Below, one piece after another: positions 8,714 through 16,669 of a stretch of DNA of 64,000 bases. The notes beneath the pieces were generated by a model that was not told the DNA's origin, ran no database searches, and saw nothing but the letters and a program-made list of their open reading frames with translations. The stretch is from Haliscomenobacter hydrossis DSM 1100 (GTDB lineage Bacteria; Bacteroidota; Bacteroidia; Chitinophagales; Saprospiraceae). A program made the translations under genes and the position numbers. Location of the stretch: NCBI RefSeq assembly GCF_000212735.1, contig NC_015510.1, forward strand, positions 3,250,315-3,314,314. Direction: 5' to 3'. Each line of letters opens with the position of its first letter. Positions within the stretch are counted from its first letter, which is position 1.

Positions 8714-9499
8714 ATGGCTTTTCACAAAAATGACGAACCAGGGAAAAAAATTTCTTTTGCGAAAGCAGAAAAATTGATCGAAGAAAACGTGATAGACTTG
8801 GGGAGCGAACTTGGAATAACCTCACTTTCAGGGTTCTTATCCGCAGATATTCTGAACGAAGTGCTCAATGATCGCCCTGATTGTGTCGGAATTCGCATAT
8901 ACAATGCGACCGAAATTAATGGTTTGATATTGGTTGGCGTTTTTAGTGAAGGAGATGAACTAGATGAAAATCCTCGTGGTATGCCTGGGTATGTTATCTC
9001 TCGGGGTACTCCCGAACAAATGCAATTTGATCGGGTAACACGACGATTTGCCGCTGATACCGTTTGGCACTTTTGGAAACTTGTAACCGTCTTCGATGGA
9101 CAAGATGCTACTTTTGCTTCCTACTTTAGCGCACGGGTTATTCGTGAATTGTTGCAGGCCGAGGACTGTAACGGGATCAAGTTTTATACCGTTGGGCTAT
9201 TGGAAAGTGGAAAATTTCCATTTACCCATCTGGCGGTACCTGCCAAGCATACGCCGCTTATCGGGATTGAATTACGTGGGCAAGCAGGGAATTGCATTAT
9301 TTGTCCTGATCCTTGTCCACCGCGTTGTGCACCAGATGCGCCAATCGGCAATGACATTCAGGATGTTGCGCTAACTGAGTCTGAACTCAGGGCGGCGATT
9401 CAATCAATGGAACCAGCTGAAGATGTATTCGAAACTATTGCCGGAACAAAATATTTGATAGCCTGGCAGCAGGTACAAGATGAATCCGATATAGCCTAA
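8714..9499 (+). CDS. Unknown protein with an internally duplicated domain
   Basis: 261 residues, family not recognised. Two similar halves are visible. FLSADILNEVL followed by CVGIRIYNATE and LILVGV (~41-76) matches YFSARVIRELL followed by NGIKFYTVGLLE and HLAVPA (~135-175). Each half pairs a helix with a strand-rich segment, suggesting a tandem duplication of one module. A short Cys-rich stretch (CIICPDPCPPRC, ~195-206) follows, which might bind metal. There is no signal peptide. The gene lies between the response regulator and its likely kinase, 53 bp after the former and close before the latter, so a role in that signalling pathway is possible but only inferred from position. Confidence 0.8.
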   Translation: MAFHKNDEPGKKISFAKAEKLIEENVIDLGSELGITSLSGFLSADILNEVLNDRPDCVGIRIYNATEINGLILVGVFSEGDELDENPRGMPGYVISRGTPEQMQFDRVTRRFAADTVWHFWKLVTVFDGQDATFASYFSARVIRELLQAEDCNGIKFYTVGLLESGKFPFTHLAVPAKHTPLIGIELRGQAGNCIICPDPCPPRCAPDAPIGNDIQDVALTESELRAAIQSMEPAEDVFETIAGTKYLIAWQQVQDESDIA

Positions 9500-9548
9500 G
9501 AGCTTGTTTAATCAAGTTTTACCCAATAAGTTGCCACAACCTATGTGG

Positions 9549-12500
9549 ATGTCAAAAAAATGGATAGTTATCTGGCTGTTGGGTTTTATGCAGACATCTT
9601 TTGCTCAGCATAAAACCCAACTTCATTTTGAGCACCTCAGCAAGGAACATGGGTTTATCGCTGGCAATCGTACGTATATGTACTTGGACCATGATGGCTT
9701 GATGTGGCTTAGTGCGCGGGATGGATTAAATAGTTTTGATGGTCAAAAAATTAAAGCATACCCTGAGCTAGCCAATAAAAAGATTACCAGTACTTTTTTT
9801 GAAGATGATAAAAAAGACCTATGGTTTTCAACTGCTGAATCAATTTACTGCTATCAACGCAAGCGTGGTGTTTTTGAGTCATTTCAGTTTAAATCACCAG
9901 GAAAAGCTCCAGTTACAAAAAAATATACGGCCTTTCATTTTCATAAAAATGGGGATTTGTGGGTAAAAATTGAGCAAAGTAGAGGCGCTTATCTTTATGG
10001 GTTTAATGTAAAAAGTAAAAAATTCAGGCCACTTTTCCCTTTGGAAGGAAATCTCCATTATGCAATTGTTGATCAGTTAGGTGAAGTTTCGCATATCGTT
10101 TCCACTCAACTTGTTGGCCAATGGGATCTGCAAATCACAGCCATCAAGACGGGAAAACGCCAGCAAAAAGCCTTTACAAATTATGCGAATGGCACCGAGG
10201 TGCTCAATAATCTGAATACCTGGACAAATAGTGCTTATCCCGAAGGTGATAGTATCATTTGGGCGGCTGTAAATGTAGGTTTAGGGGTTTATTACCCTAA
10301 AAGAGATACCGGGTGGATCATCAATGGTTATACCGATAAGGTAAAAATAACCGACCAAGGAATTGGAGAAACCTGGGCCATCGTTCCTTTGACAACCCGT
10401 TATCTCTTGGTGTCCAGCGAAGAAGCTGGGCTATTGGTTTTTGATAAACAAAGTATGAAGTTCGTTGATCAGTTTTTAGTAGATCGCAACACCCAATTTG
10501 GTCTCACCAGTAATTCGCTGCAAGAACTATACCTGGATCGATTGCATACCCTCTGGGTTAGCCAAAAAGATAGGGGTATTGCCTATACAAGTTTAAGCAA
10601 TCAAAAATTTGAGCGGATTCCCGAGCTTGAAAACAAATCCGTAACCGCTGTTTATGAAGATAAAAAGAAAAAAATTTGGGCCAGCACGCTTGATTCTGGA
10701 TTCTATTTGCTCAACTCAAACCGGGAATTGCTTTTGCAGGATACAAAGTTTAAAAACAGTGCTTACGCAATGGTATCCACCTTGCCAGAATTTACTGCTT
10801 TTGTGGAAAGTAGTCAGGGTCACTTGTGGGCAAATTATCGCAATAGCCTATTGTTTTGGAACGCTAATGAGAAAAAATTCCATTTTAAACTAGCGTACTT
10901 TTTAGGTCAATACGAGGTAATCAACCACATTGGACACAGTCGATCCCAAAAATTATTGATTGCGATTCAAAACACCATTGATGAATTAACCTTCAAGGGT
11001 GATTCTTTTGCTCGTCGTCCTTTTCTAAATCTCAAACCTTTTCAACTCCAAAACATTACCACTTTTTATCAGGATGCGCAGGGCTACTATTTTATTGCAG
11101 ATAACTATCACCGCTTGCTCATTATTCAGGCAAAAAAAGGGCAGCTAAAAAAAGTGCTTGACCTGGACAACGTTGGCGAGTGCTATGCTTTTTATGAGGC
11201 ACAAAACAAGATTTGGATCGCCACGAGTAAAGGCCTGTATAGCTTGGATCAACACGCGATCAGCGCACAACAAAAAAGCAAACTCCAGTCTGCCCCCAAC
11301 CTGCCCCGGGAAACCTTCTACACCGTCATCCCTGATGCCAAAGGCTACCTTTGGCTGAGTGGCAACAATGGACTGATTCGCTACCATATCCAACAAAAAA
11401 ACTGGGATCGTTTTTCACAAGTCGACGGTTTACAAGGCCCAGAGTTTACTCCGCGTGTCTGGCTCAAGGCTTCCAATGGTGAAATTTGGCTGGGAGGCCC
11501 GAATGGGTTAAACGTTTTTCACCCGGATTCCATCAAAAACAGCCAAAGTTTTCCCCCTTTGATGATTGAACGCATCAAGGTAAACGACCTCGATTACAAG
11601 GCTGATCAGAATATCCTGCGGCTACAAAAAATCCCTAAACTTCGGCATCAAGAAAACACCTTGTCTTTTGATTTTTTGGCCATTGAATACAACGATCCTG
11701 CAGCCATTCAGCTTAAATACCGACTGCGGGGGCAAGATGATACCTGGGTTGAAACCGCTAATCCAGGTTTTGTGCGTTTTTCCAAATTGCCACCCGGAGC
11801 TTACACCCTGGAAGTGATCTCGACCAATTCGGACGGCATTTGGATGCCGGAGCAAAGGGCCAAACAACTGTCTTTTTACATTCAGACCCCCTGGTGGCGC
11901 ACCTGGTGGTTCTACGCCCTCTGCATCGCCACCATCACCGCCACCGCCTACGGCATTTTTACCTACCGCCTGCAGCAAGCCTTAAAAATTGAACGCATCC
12001 GGGTAAGAATCTCCAGCGATTTGCACGACGACGTGGGCACCATCCTGTCCGGCCTGGCTATGCAATCCGAAATCCTGGAATTGACCGCCCCCGAACCCAG
12101 CAAACCCAAACTCCAGCGCATCAGTGAGCTGAGCCGTAGTGCCATGTCGCGCATGCGCGATACCGTCTGGGCCATCGATGCGCGCAAAGACAAACTCGAA
12201 AACCTGATCGACCGCATGCGCGAGCACGCCGAAGAAACCCTCACGCCCAAAGACATTTTGCTCGACCTGCAAGTAGACCAATTGGCGATGCACAAAAATG
12301 TATCCTCTCCAATCCGGCAAGCTTTGTACCTCATTTACAAAGAAGCCATCACCAACATCGCCAAACACTCCACAGCGGATAAAGTGAGCGTAAAACTCCA
12401 AAAGCTGGGCAACCAGGGCCTGGAAATGACCATCCACGACAATGGGCAGGTCAAAATCAAAGACTACAAAACAACGGGCTCCGGCCTGGCCAACATGCGC

Positions 12501-12587
12501 ATGCGTGCTGAGCAGATTGGAGCTACTTTTCAGGTGGATACCACCAATGGTTTTTTGATTTCCATCCAACTGCCGCGACTTTCCTGA
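9549..12587 (+). CDS. Sensor histidine kinase with Reg_prop propeller, Y_Y_Y domain and HisKA_3 kinase core
   Basis: About 1012 residues from the start giving a signal peptide (MSKKWIVIWLLGFMQTSFAQ); in-frame ATGs at 9504 and 9543 are alternatives. A periplasmic Reg_prop beta-propeller covers ~25-690 (MYLDHDGLMWLSARDGLNSF is a typical blade). A Y_Y_Y domain follows (NTLSFDFLAIEY through YTLEVISTNSDG), then one transmembrane helix (WWFYALCIATITATAYGIF). The cytoplasmic HisKA_3 motif RISSDLHDDVGTILSGLA carries the phospho-His, and the HATPase part shows IHDNGQ and GSGLANMRMRAEQIGA. This architecture lacks a fused receiver, unlike Bacteroides hybrid sensors, and fits the NarL-type regulator two genes upstream. 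The ligand is unknown. Confidence 0.95.
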   Translation: MSKKWIVIWLLGFMQTSFAQHKTQLHFEHLSKEHGFIAGNRTYMYLDHDGLMWLSARDGLNSFDGQKIKAYPELANKKITSTFFEDDKKDLWFSTAESIYCYQRKRGVFESFQFKSPGKAPVTKKYTAFHFHKNGDLWVKIEQSRGAYLYGFNVKSKKFRPLFPLEGNLHYAIVDQLGEVSHIVSTQLVGQWDLQITAIKTGKRQQKAFTNYANGTEVLNNLNTWTNSAYPEGDSIIWAAVNVGLGVYYPKRDTGWIINGYTDKVKITDQGIGETWAIVPLTTRYLLVSSEEAGLLVFDKQSMKFVDQFLVDRNTQFGLTSNSLQELYLDRLHTLWVSQKDRGIAYTSLSNQKFERIPELENKSVTAVYEDKKKKIWASTLDSGFYLLNSNRELLLQDTKFKNSAYAMVSTLPEFTAFVESSQGHLWANYRNSLLFWNANEKKFHFKLAYFLGQYEVINHIGHSRSQKLLIAIQNTIDELTFKGDSFARRPFLNLKPFQLQNITTFYQDAQGYYFIADNYHRLLIIQAKKGQLKKVLDLDNVGECYAFYEAQNKIWIATSKGLYSLDQHAISAQQKSKLQSAPNLPRETFYTVIPDAKGYLWLSGNNGLIRYHIQQKNWDRFSQVDGLQGPEFTPRVWLKASNGEIWLGGPNGLNVFHPDSIKNSQSFPPLMIERIKVNDLDYKADQNILRLQKIPKLRHQENTLSFDFLAIEYNDPAAIQLKYRLRGQDDTWVETANPGFVRFSKLPPGAYTLEVISTNSDGIWMPEQRAKQLSFYIQTPWWRTWWFYALCIATITATAYGIFTYRLQQALKIERIRVRISSDLHDDVGTILSGLAMQSEILELTAPEPSKPKLQRISELSRSAMSRMRDTVWAIDARKDKLENLIDRMREHAEETLTPKDILLDLQVDQLAMHKNVSSPIRQALYLIYKEAITNIAKHSTADKVSVKLQKLGNQGLEMTIHDNGQVKIKDYKTTGSGLANMRMRAEQIGATFQVDTTNGFLISIQLPRLS

Positions 12588-12600
12588 GCGCTGCTTCTGA

Positions 12601-12616
12601 CCACATCAAGATGTGG
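12601..12616. promoter_or_regulatory. Dyad operator-like site CCACAT-N4-ATGTGG (copy 2)
   Basis: CCACATCAAGATGTGG starts 13 bp after the kinase stop codon, upstream of the IS-split gene. A GTAC..TCGCTGC block follows as at copy 1 (7968), but 9 bp farther away, close to one helical turn. Shared regulation is inferred. Confidence 0.5.
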
Positions 12617-13043
12617 ATGCGCGAGGGGTACAATCGCTGCACTTTTGTAAGGCAAACAAGATCTAAAAAACCTTACAAAAGCATCTGTTATGTTACTGCT
12701 TCCAAAATTCAATAAAATCAACACCACCCAAGCACTTGACGTATTTGCTGATACTTACACCCAGTGCTCGGGTTTCAAGGTCAATCGCGACTATTACGAA
12801 AACAATCAGGTTTTTGGCATCTACTGGCAAAGCCGGATGATCGGTGGTTTTGTACTTGGCACGGGCGAAACCCTGCGCACCCTGGAGGTTTTTGTGGGTA
12901 GCGAACACCGTGGTGGACTTTACACACACGTAAAATCCTCAGTACCGCACACCGAAATGTGTTGCTTCTGGATGGACCCCAGCACGCGTAAAAAAACCTG
13001 GCTCAATTTTTTTGTATGGTTTTGTGTGGCCTATGCCCTGCGG

Positions 13044-14275
13044 CAGGGCAAACGCATTAAAATTTGGAGGCTAGAGGAGAAAGATTAGTTTTGGAAAAAA
13101 ACCAATGTCAAGATCAAAGCCATCCGAACAAATCAAAGCGCTAATAGCGCGATTTGAGGGCATCACAGATATACGGATAGAAAGGAAGAAGCTCTATCCG
13201 CTCAATGAAATCTTGTTTTTGAGCATTAGTGCGGTGATCAGTGGTTATAGTGAATGGGATGAGATTGTAGATTTTGGAGAAGAAAAACAGGAATGGCTAC
13301 GGCAATATTTACCATACAAAAACGGAATTCCATCGCACGACACGGTTAATCGGGTTTTGGGTTTGATCGATTATCGAAGTTTCGAGACATTTTTCATTGA
13401 CTGGGTGGAAAGTTTAAGTGTTAGCCTGGGCGGTAAAGTGATTAATATAGACGGGAAAAAGCTAAGATCGAGCGTGGATAAACAGCTCCAACAAACCCCT
13501 CACAAAGAAGGTGGAAAATCAGCCATCCATCTAGTAGAAGCGTGGTGCTCAGAAGTGAATCTATGCTTAGGGCAATACAAAACGGAGGATAAATCCAATG
13601 AAATTACGGCTATTCCAGCTTTACTGGATTTGCTGGAAATCGCTGGAAGCACCATTACGATTGATGCGATGGGTTGCCAAAAAGAGATTGCGGGGAAGAT
13701 TATCAAAAAAGAGGCAGACTACATTCTTGGCCTCAAAGATAATCAACCCACTTTACATGCCGCTGTCCAACAATTGTTTGCACAACAACAAGACTTTGAA
13801 GACAGTGATGTTCAGGAAAGTTTTGGACACGGTCGCTTTGATGTTCGGCACTGCCGCACCTTGAGTGCAGCGCTTTTGGATGAATCCATTCGTACTCAAT
13901 GGCCAGGGTTAAATACGATCATTGAGATTGAAAGTGAACGTTTTATTCAAACATCAAAGCAATATTCAGCAGAATATCGCTACTATCTGGGCAGCAGTAT
14001 TCAAAGTGCTGCACTATATAATGAACAAATCCGACAGCATTGGGGAATTGAAAATCAGCTCCATTGGACGATGGATGTTACTTTTGGGGAGGATTATAGC
14101 CGAAAAAGAAAAAACAATGCCGCACAGAATTTTGGACTCTTTCGGCGAATGGCGCTCAATCTGCTTAAAACAAATGGGGAAAAAGAAAAAGTCAGCATTA
14201 ATCGCAGAATGAATCGATGTGCTTTATCCGACAAGTATCGCGAGAACACCCTCAAATTTTAATGCGTTTGCCCTG
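13044..14275 (+). mobile_element. ISAs1-family insertion sequence, 1232 bp, complete
   Basis: The terminal inverted repeats begin CAGGGCAAACGCATTAAAAT at both ends (13044 inward and 14275 inward, at least 22 bp). An 11-bp direct repeat ATGCCCTGCGG flanks it (13033-13043 and 14276-14286). ISAs1 elements are described as making duplications of 8-10 bp, so one of the 11 bases may match by chance. The single transposase gene is intact. Confidence 0.93.
13105..14262 (+). CDS. ISAs1-family DDE transposase
   Basis: 385 residues, full length for the family. The N-terminal region has YPLNEILFLSISAVISGY and GIPSHDTVNRVL. The DDE core shows INIDGKKLRSS (first Asp), ITIDAMGCQKEIA (second Asp) and GIENQLHWTMDVTFGED (Glu region near 310-325). 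It ends 13 bp before the right terminal repeat. The frame is uninterrupted, so the element may still be active. Confidence 0.95.
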   Translation: MSRSKPSEQIKALIARFEGITDIRIERKKLYPLNEILFLSISAVISGYSEWDEIVDFGEEKQEWLRQYLPYKNGIPSHDTVNRVLGLIDYRSFETFFIDWVESLSVSLGGKVINIDGKKLRSSVDKQLQQTPHKEGGKSAIHLVEAWCSEVNLCLGQYKTEDKSNEITAIPALLDLLEIAGSTITIDAMGCQKEIAGKIIKKEADYILGLKDNQPTLHAAVQQLFAQQQDFEDSDVQESFGHGRFDVRHCRTLSAALLDESIRTQWPGLNTIIEIESERFIQTSKQYSAEYRYYLGSSIQSAALYNEQIRQHWGIENQLHWTMDVTFGEDYSRKRKNNAAQNFGLFRRMALNLLKTNGEKEKVSINRRMNRCALSDKYRENTLKF

Positions 14276-14619
14276 ATGCCCTGCGGGTATACGGCACTCA
14301 GCAATTGATTTTTGGCACCAATTCAATTCGCTTGGCCGCGTTGTATAGTGCCACGCCCAAATGCACACTCCTGCATTCGGATTACCTCAATCAGAAGCAA
14401 ACTTTCGTTTTTACGGGCCCGCGTAAGGATTGTTTGTTGGGGGTGGCACAGATTCTGAGCTATAAATTTCGGCGGGTAATGAAAATCGCCAGTAAGCGCA
14501 GCAAATCGCGGATCATTCCGTCAAAACAAGACAATGGCGATACTATTGCTAGGCACGCGCTATCGTGATGAGCATTGGAAGCTGATGGGGAAAGATATAA
14601 CGTTAGGCTTGATGCCCTA

Positions 14620-14967
14620 TCACTCTTTTTCTTCCACCTTCTTTTCATTCGGTTTGTAAAATGCCATTGCTGCTGCAACAATAAAAATGCCTTTGGATAA
14701 AAATGATTGTTCAACCATGGTTTCATTGTACCGCAGGGTATCGTAAATTTGTGGAATCAGCCCCAGTCCATAAAAGGTTAAGAAGGCAACTAAAGGTACA
14801 TTTTCCAGGGTCTCCTTCTTGAATTCCATTTCCTTTTTCCAATACAATGCCGCAATGATTGCCGGACTGGCCACGTACAGCAAATTTTTAGGATGCAGCT
14901 CAAGTTTGAACAGGAGTGCTGCCGCGATGATAAAATAGACAATGAGTGTTGTTTTGTGTGAAGGCAT
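14620..14967 (-). CDS. Small membrane protein of the peptide-secretion locus
   Basis: Start at the ATG 14967 (MPSHKTTLIVYFIIAAALLF), giving 115 residues; a TTG start at 15021, overlapping the CPBP gene stop, is possible. At least three hydrophobic segments are seen: LIVYFIIAAALLFKLEL, LLYVASPAIIAALYW and LSKGIFIVAAAMAFY. The tail is highly charged (KPNEKKVEEKE). I do not recognise a family. It follows the CPBP protease gene by about 50 bp on the same strand, at the 3' end of the double-glycine peptide locus, so an immunity or membrane-partner role is possible by position only. Confidence 0.65.
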   Translation of the reverse strand: MPSHKTTLIVYFIIAAALLFKLELHPKNLLYVASPAIIAALYWKKEMEFKKETLENVPLVAFLTFYGLGLIPQIYDTLRYNETMVEQSFLSKGIFIVAAAMAFYKPNEKKVEEKE

Positions 14968-15017
14968 GGTTGTGTATTTTGAGTTAAAAGATTCAGTGAA
15001 TGAAAGCTGGGGATTGC

Positions 15018-15710
15018 TCAAAATAAAAAGTCAAAAAATGAACTGTGGCCATAACTCATGTACAAATAAGTTAAGGCATTGTGTGCAATATGAACCAGAA
15101 TTGGGACAAAAATCGAATGGGTTTTGACATATAGATAACCCAGCAACAGACCCGCCAAAAACGTTTGAATTACCTGATCTGGACTGACGTGAACAATCGC
15201 AAACAACATTGATGAATACAAAATAGCTGTATTGGTCGAAGTTTTGGCTAAAAAGTACCTCATATAAAGTCCCCGGAAAATCATTTCTTCAATAATCGGA
15301 CCTATAAAAACCGCAGTCAATAAAAATGAAATATCCCTACTGTCTACTTGCTTGATAAATTCATTATTAGTGAAAGAGGGTAATGGTAAGAATTCACATA
15401 TTGTATCATTCAATATTTCAAATAAAACAAACAACAAAACATAGAATGGAATTTGACTTGTTTTAAAGACTATTGGATATTTTGGCAAGGTATTTATTTT
15501 TAAAAATTTGATCAAAAACAAACAGGCAAGCCCATTTATCATTATTTGTGAAATAAAAAATAATAAGCCATCTTGATTTGTAAAGCCGGAGAATATAGGC
15601 ATTAATACCAACATGGCAGCAAAGAAAATTAGTATTGAAAAAACCGCCGCTTTTATCAAGAGGTATAACCCCTGAAAAAAAATGGACTCTTGTATTTTTT
15701 GCGCAAGCAT
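15018..15710 (-). CDS. CPBP-family intramembrane metalloprotease (Abi/CAAX-like)
   Basis: 230 residues with about seven hydrophobic helices. The diagnostic motifs are GPIIEEMIFRGLYMRY (EExxxR, ~136-151), FAIVHVSP (first motif His) and PILVHIAHNAL near the C-terminus (second motif His/Asn). These are CPBP (CAAX protease and bacteriocin-processing) proteases of the inner membrane. Members next to bacteriocin genes often give self-immunity. Here the gene starts 54 bp after a double-glycine precursor gene on the same strand, so immunity to, or processing of, the encoded peptides is the leading inference. Confidence 0.9.
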   Translation of the reverse strand: MLAQKIQESIFFQGLYLLIKAAVFSILIFFAAMLVLMPIFSGFTNQDGLLFFISQIMINGLACLFLIKFLKINTLPKYPIVFKTSQIPFYVLLFVLFEILNDTICEFLPLPSFTNNEFIKQVDSRDISFLLTAVFIGPIIEEMIFRGLYMRYFLAKTSTNTAILYSSMLFAIVHVSPDQVIQTFLAGLLLGYLYVKTHSIFVPILVHIAHNALTYLYMSYGHSSFFDFLF

Positions 15711-15764
15711 ATTGAAAAATTTAGTCGCGCAAAGAAATATTCCTTGCGCGACATTAAAACATCG

Positions 15765-15995
15765 TTATTTCCCTCCGGCTCCTTTAGAACCTGCTCCGAC
15801 TGGACTTGCCATAAAACCACTCTCTTGAGTCGTTTTAGCAATGGCATTATAAGTGTCAGCGACCTTATGTGAAACATATCCGATAGTCCATGCCAAATCG
15901 TACCAAAAGCTACCTCCTTCGATATCGTTCATTTGGTCAGGAGATAAAATTTCAATGGATTGATGGTCATTTACAGTTGAAATAAACTTTTCCAT
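15765..15995 (-). CDS. Double-glycine leader precursor peptide A (bacteriocin-like)
   Basis: A 76-residue peptide. The leader of 28 residues ends IEILSPDQMNDIEGG, a classic double-glycine leader with hydrophobic positions at -4, -7 and -12 relative to the cut. The predicted mature peptide has 48 residues. It begins SFWYDLAWTIGYVSHKVADT and ends in a Gly/Ala/Lys-rich tail (VGAGSKGAGGK). It has no Cys, so lantibiotic-type or disulfide cross-links are unlikely. The C39-peptidase ABC exporter at 16670-18835 is the expected maturase/exporter. It lies 29 bp downstream of precursor B, likely in one transcript. Antimicrobial activity is an inference from layout. Confidence 0.85.
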   Translation of the reverse strand: MEKFISTVNDHQSIEILSPDQMNDIEGGSFWYDLAWTIGYVSHKVADTYNAIAKTTQESGFMASPVGAGSKGAGGK

Positions 15996-16024
15996 TCTTT
16001 TGATTTTTTATGTTGAAAAATTAT

Positions 16025-16222
16025 TTATTTACCAGCAGCTTCCCAGCCTGCTTGCAAGCCTTCTTTCAAATCATCCCAATTCTCAATAACTGCCAAAGCA
16101 GCCACTCCGTAGACGCTTTTTTTAACAAAAGACTTTGCCGCAGTGATCCAGTCTCCCCCTTCAATCATCCCCATTTCATCCACAGAAAGTGCGCATAGCC
16201 CTTCTTGATTAAATTGTTCCAT
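16025..16222 (-). CDS. Double-glycine leader precursor peptide B (bacteriocin-like)
   Basis: Start taken at 16222 (MEQFNQEGL); an in-frame ATG at 16234 would add four residues. The 65-residue precursor has a 23-residue leader ending ALSVDEMGMIEGG. The predicted mature peptide has 42 residues. It begins DWITAAKSFVKKSVYGVAAL and ends LQAGWEAAGK. It is amphipathic, has no Cys in the mature part and several small residues. Its leader resembles that of precursor A (Met/Ile-Glu-Gly-Gly) although the cores differ. Two different double-glycine peptides side by side recall two-peptide class II bacteriocins, but cooperation is not proven. Confidence 0.83.
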   Translation of the reverse strand: MEQFNQEGLCALSVDEMGMIEGGDWITAAKSFVKKSVYGVAALAVIENWDDLKEGLQAGWEAAGK

Positions 16223-16310
16223 AGCAATATACATTTAGGAATAAAAAAATTGTTGCCTACTATTTTCTGCGGGTATTCGGCATCTCCCTACCATGAATCA
16301 GCGCTGATGT

Positions 16311-16649
16311 TCATTGATGATACAAATATCTGGTGGTTCCGTCCAATTGCCTTGGACGTTCGATATTTTTCACAAATTTTCCGCCATAAATGCGCTCTGC
16401 GCCCTGTGGAGTAATAAACTCTACATAGGCTACCGTTACGATTCTGAAAGTACTGCGGTAATAAAAGCTGCGCGCACTGCGGTCGTATTCAATGGGGGCA
16501 CCCAGATCTTTCAGTTCATCCAGGATATTGTACAATTGGCTGCGACTCAAGTCCAGTCTGCGGGCCAGTTCATCGGGTGCCCCCGTTTTGCCTTGATGGA
16601 TCAGGGTATCCAGTCTTTTTAAACGATCCAGTTGTTTGATGGCCATCAT
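16311..16649 (-). CDS. HTH-domain regulator of the peptide locus
   Basis: Start taken at 16649 (MMAIKQLDRLKRLDTLIHQG), just after the exporter stop; a longer frame would overlap the exporter gene. 112 residues. The N-terminal winged HTH (DELARRLDLSRSQLYNILDELKDLGAPIEYD) is of the DeoR/HTH_11 type. The C-terminal part (YYRSTFRIVTVAYVEF) is short, with no effector domain visible. It lies between the exporter and the precursor genes on the same strand and is probably their local regulator. Its ligand or signal is unknown. Confidence 0.8.
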   Translation of the reverse strand: MMAIKQLDRLKRLDTLIHQGKTGAPDELARRLDLSRSQLYNILDELKDLGAPIEYDRSARSFYYRSTFRIVTVAYVEFITPQGAERIYGGKFVKNIERPRQLDGTTRYLYHQ

Positions 16650-16669
16650 GTTTCGGTCTGATTTTGGGT

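Larger units (their letters stand above)
12690..14568 (+). pseudogene. Unknown gene split by an ISAs1-family element
   Basis: The first part (12690-13043, 118 codons) runs into the IS. The reading frame resumes exactly after the second copy of the 11-bp target duplication (14287-14568). Removing the IS and one duplication joins ...VAYALR to VYGTQQLIFGT... and restores a 211-residue protein. It has no signal peptide. The pattern (GIYWQSRMIGGFVLGTGE early, and AALYSATPK and FTGPRKDCLLGVAQIL late) is vaguely acetyltransferase-like, but I do not recognise the family. The clean reconstruction means the insertion is recent. A dyad shared with the response-regulator gene lies 74 bp upstream of the start. 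Confidence 0.85.
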
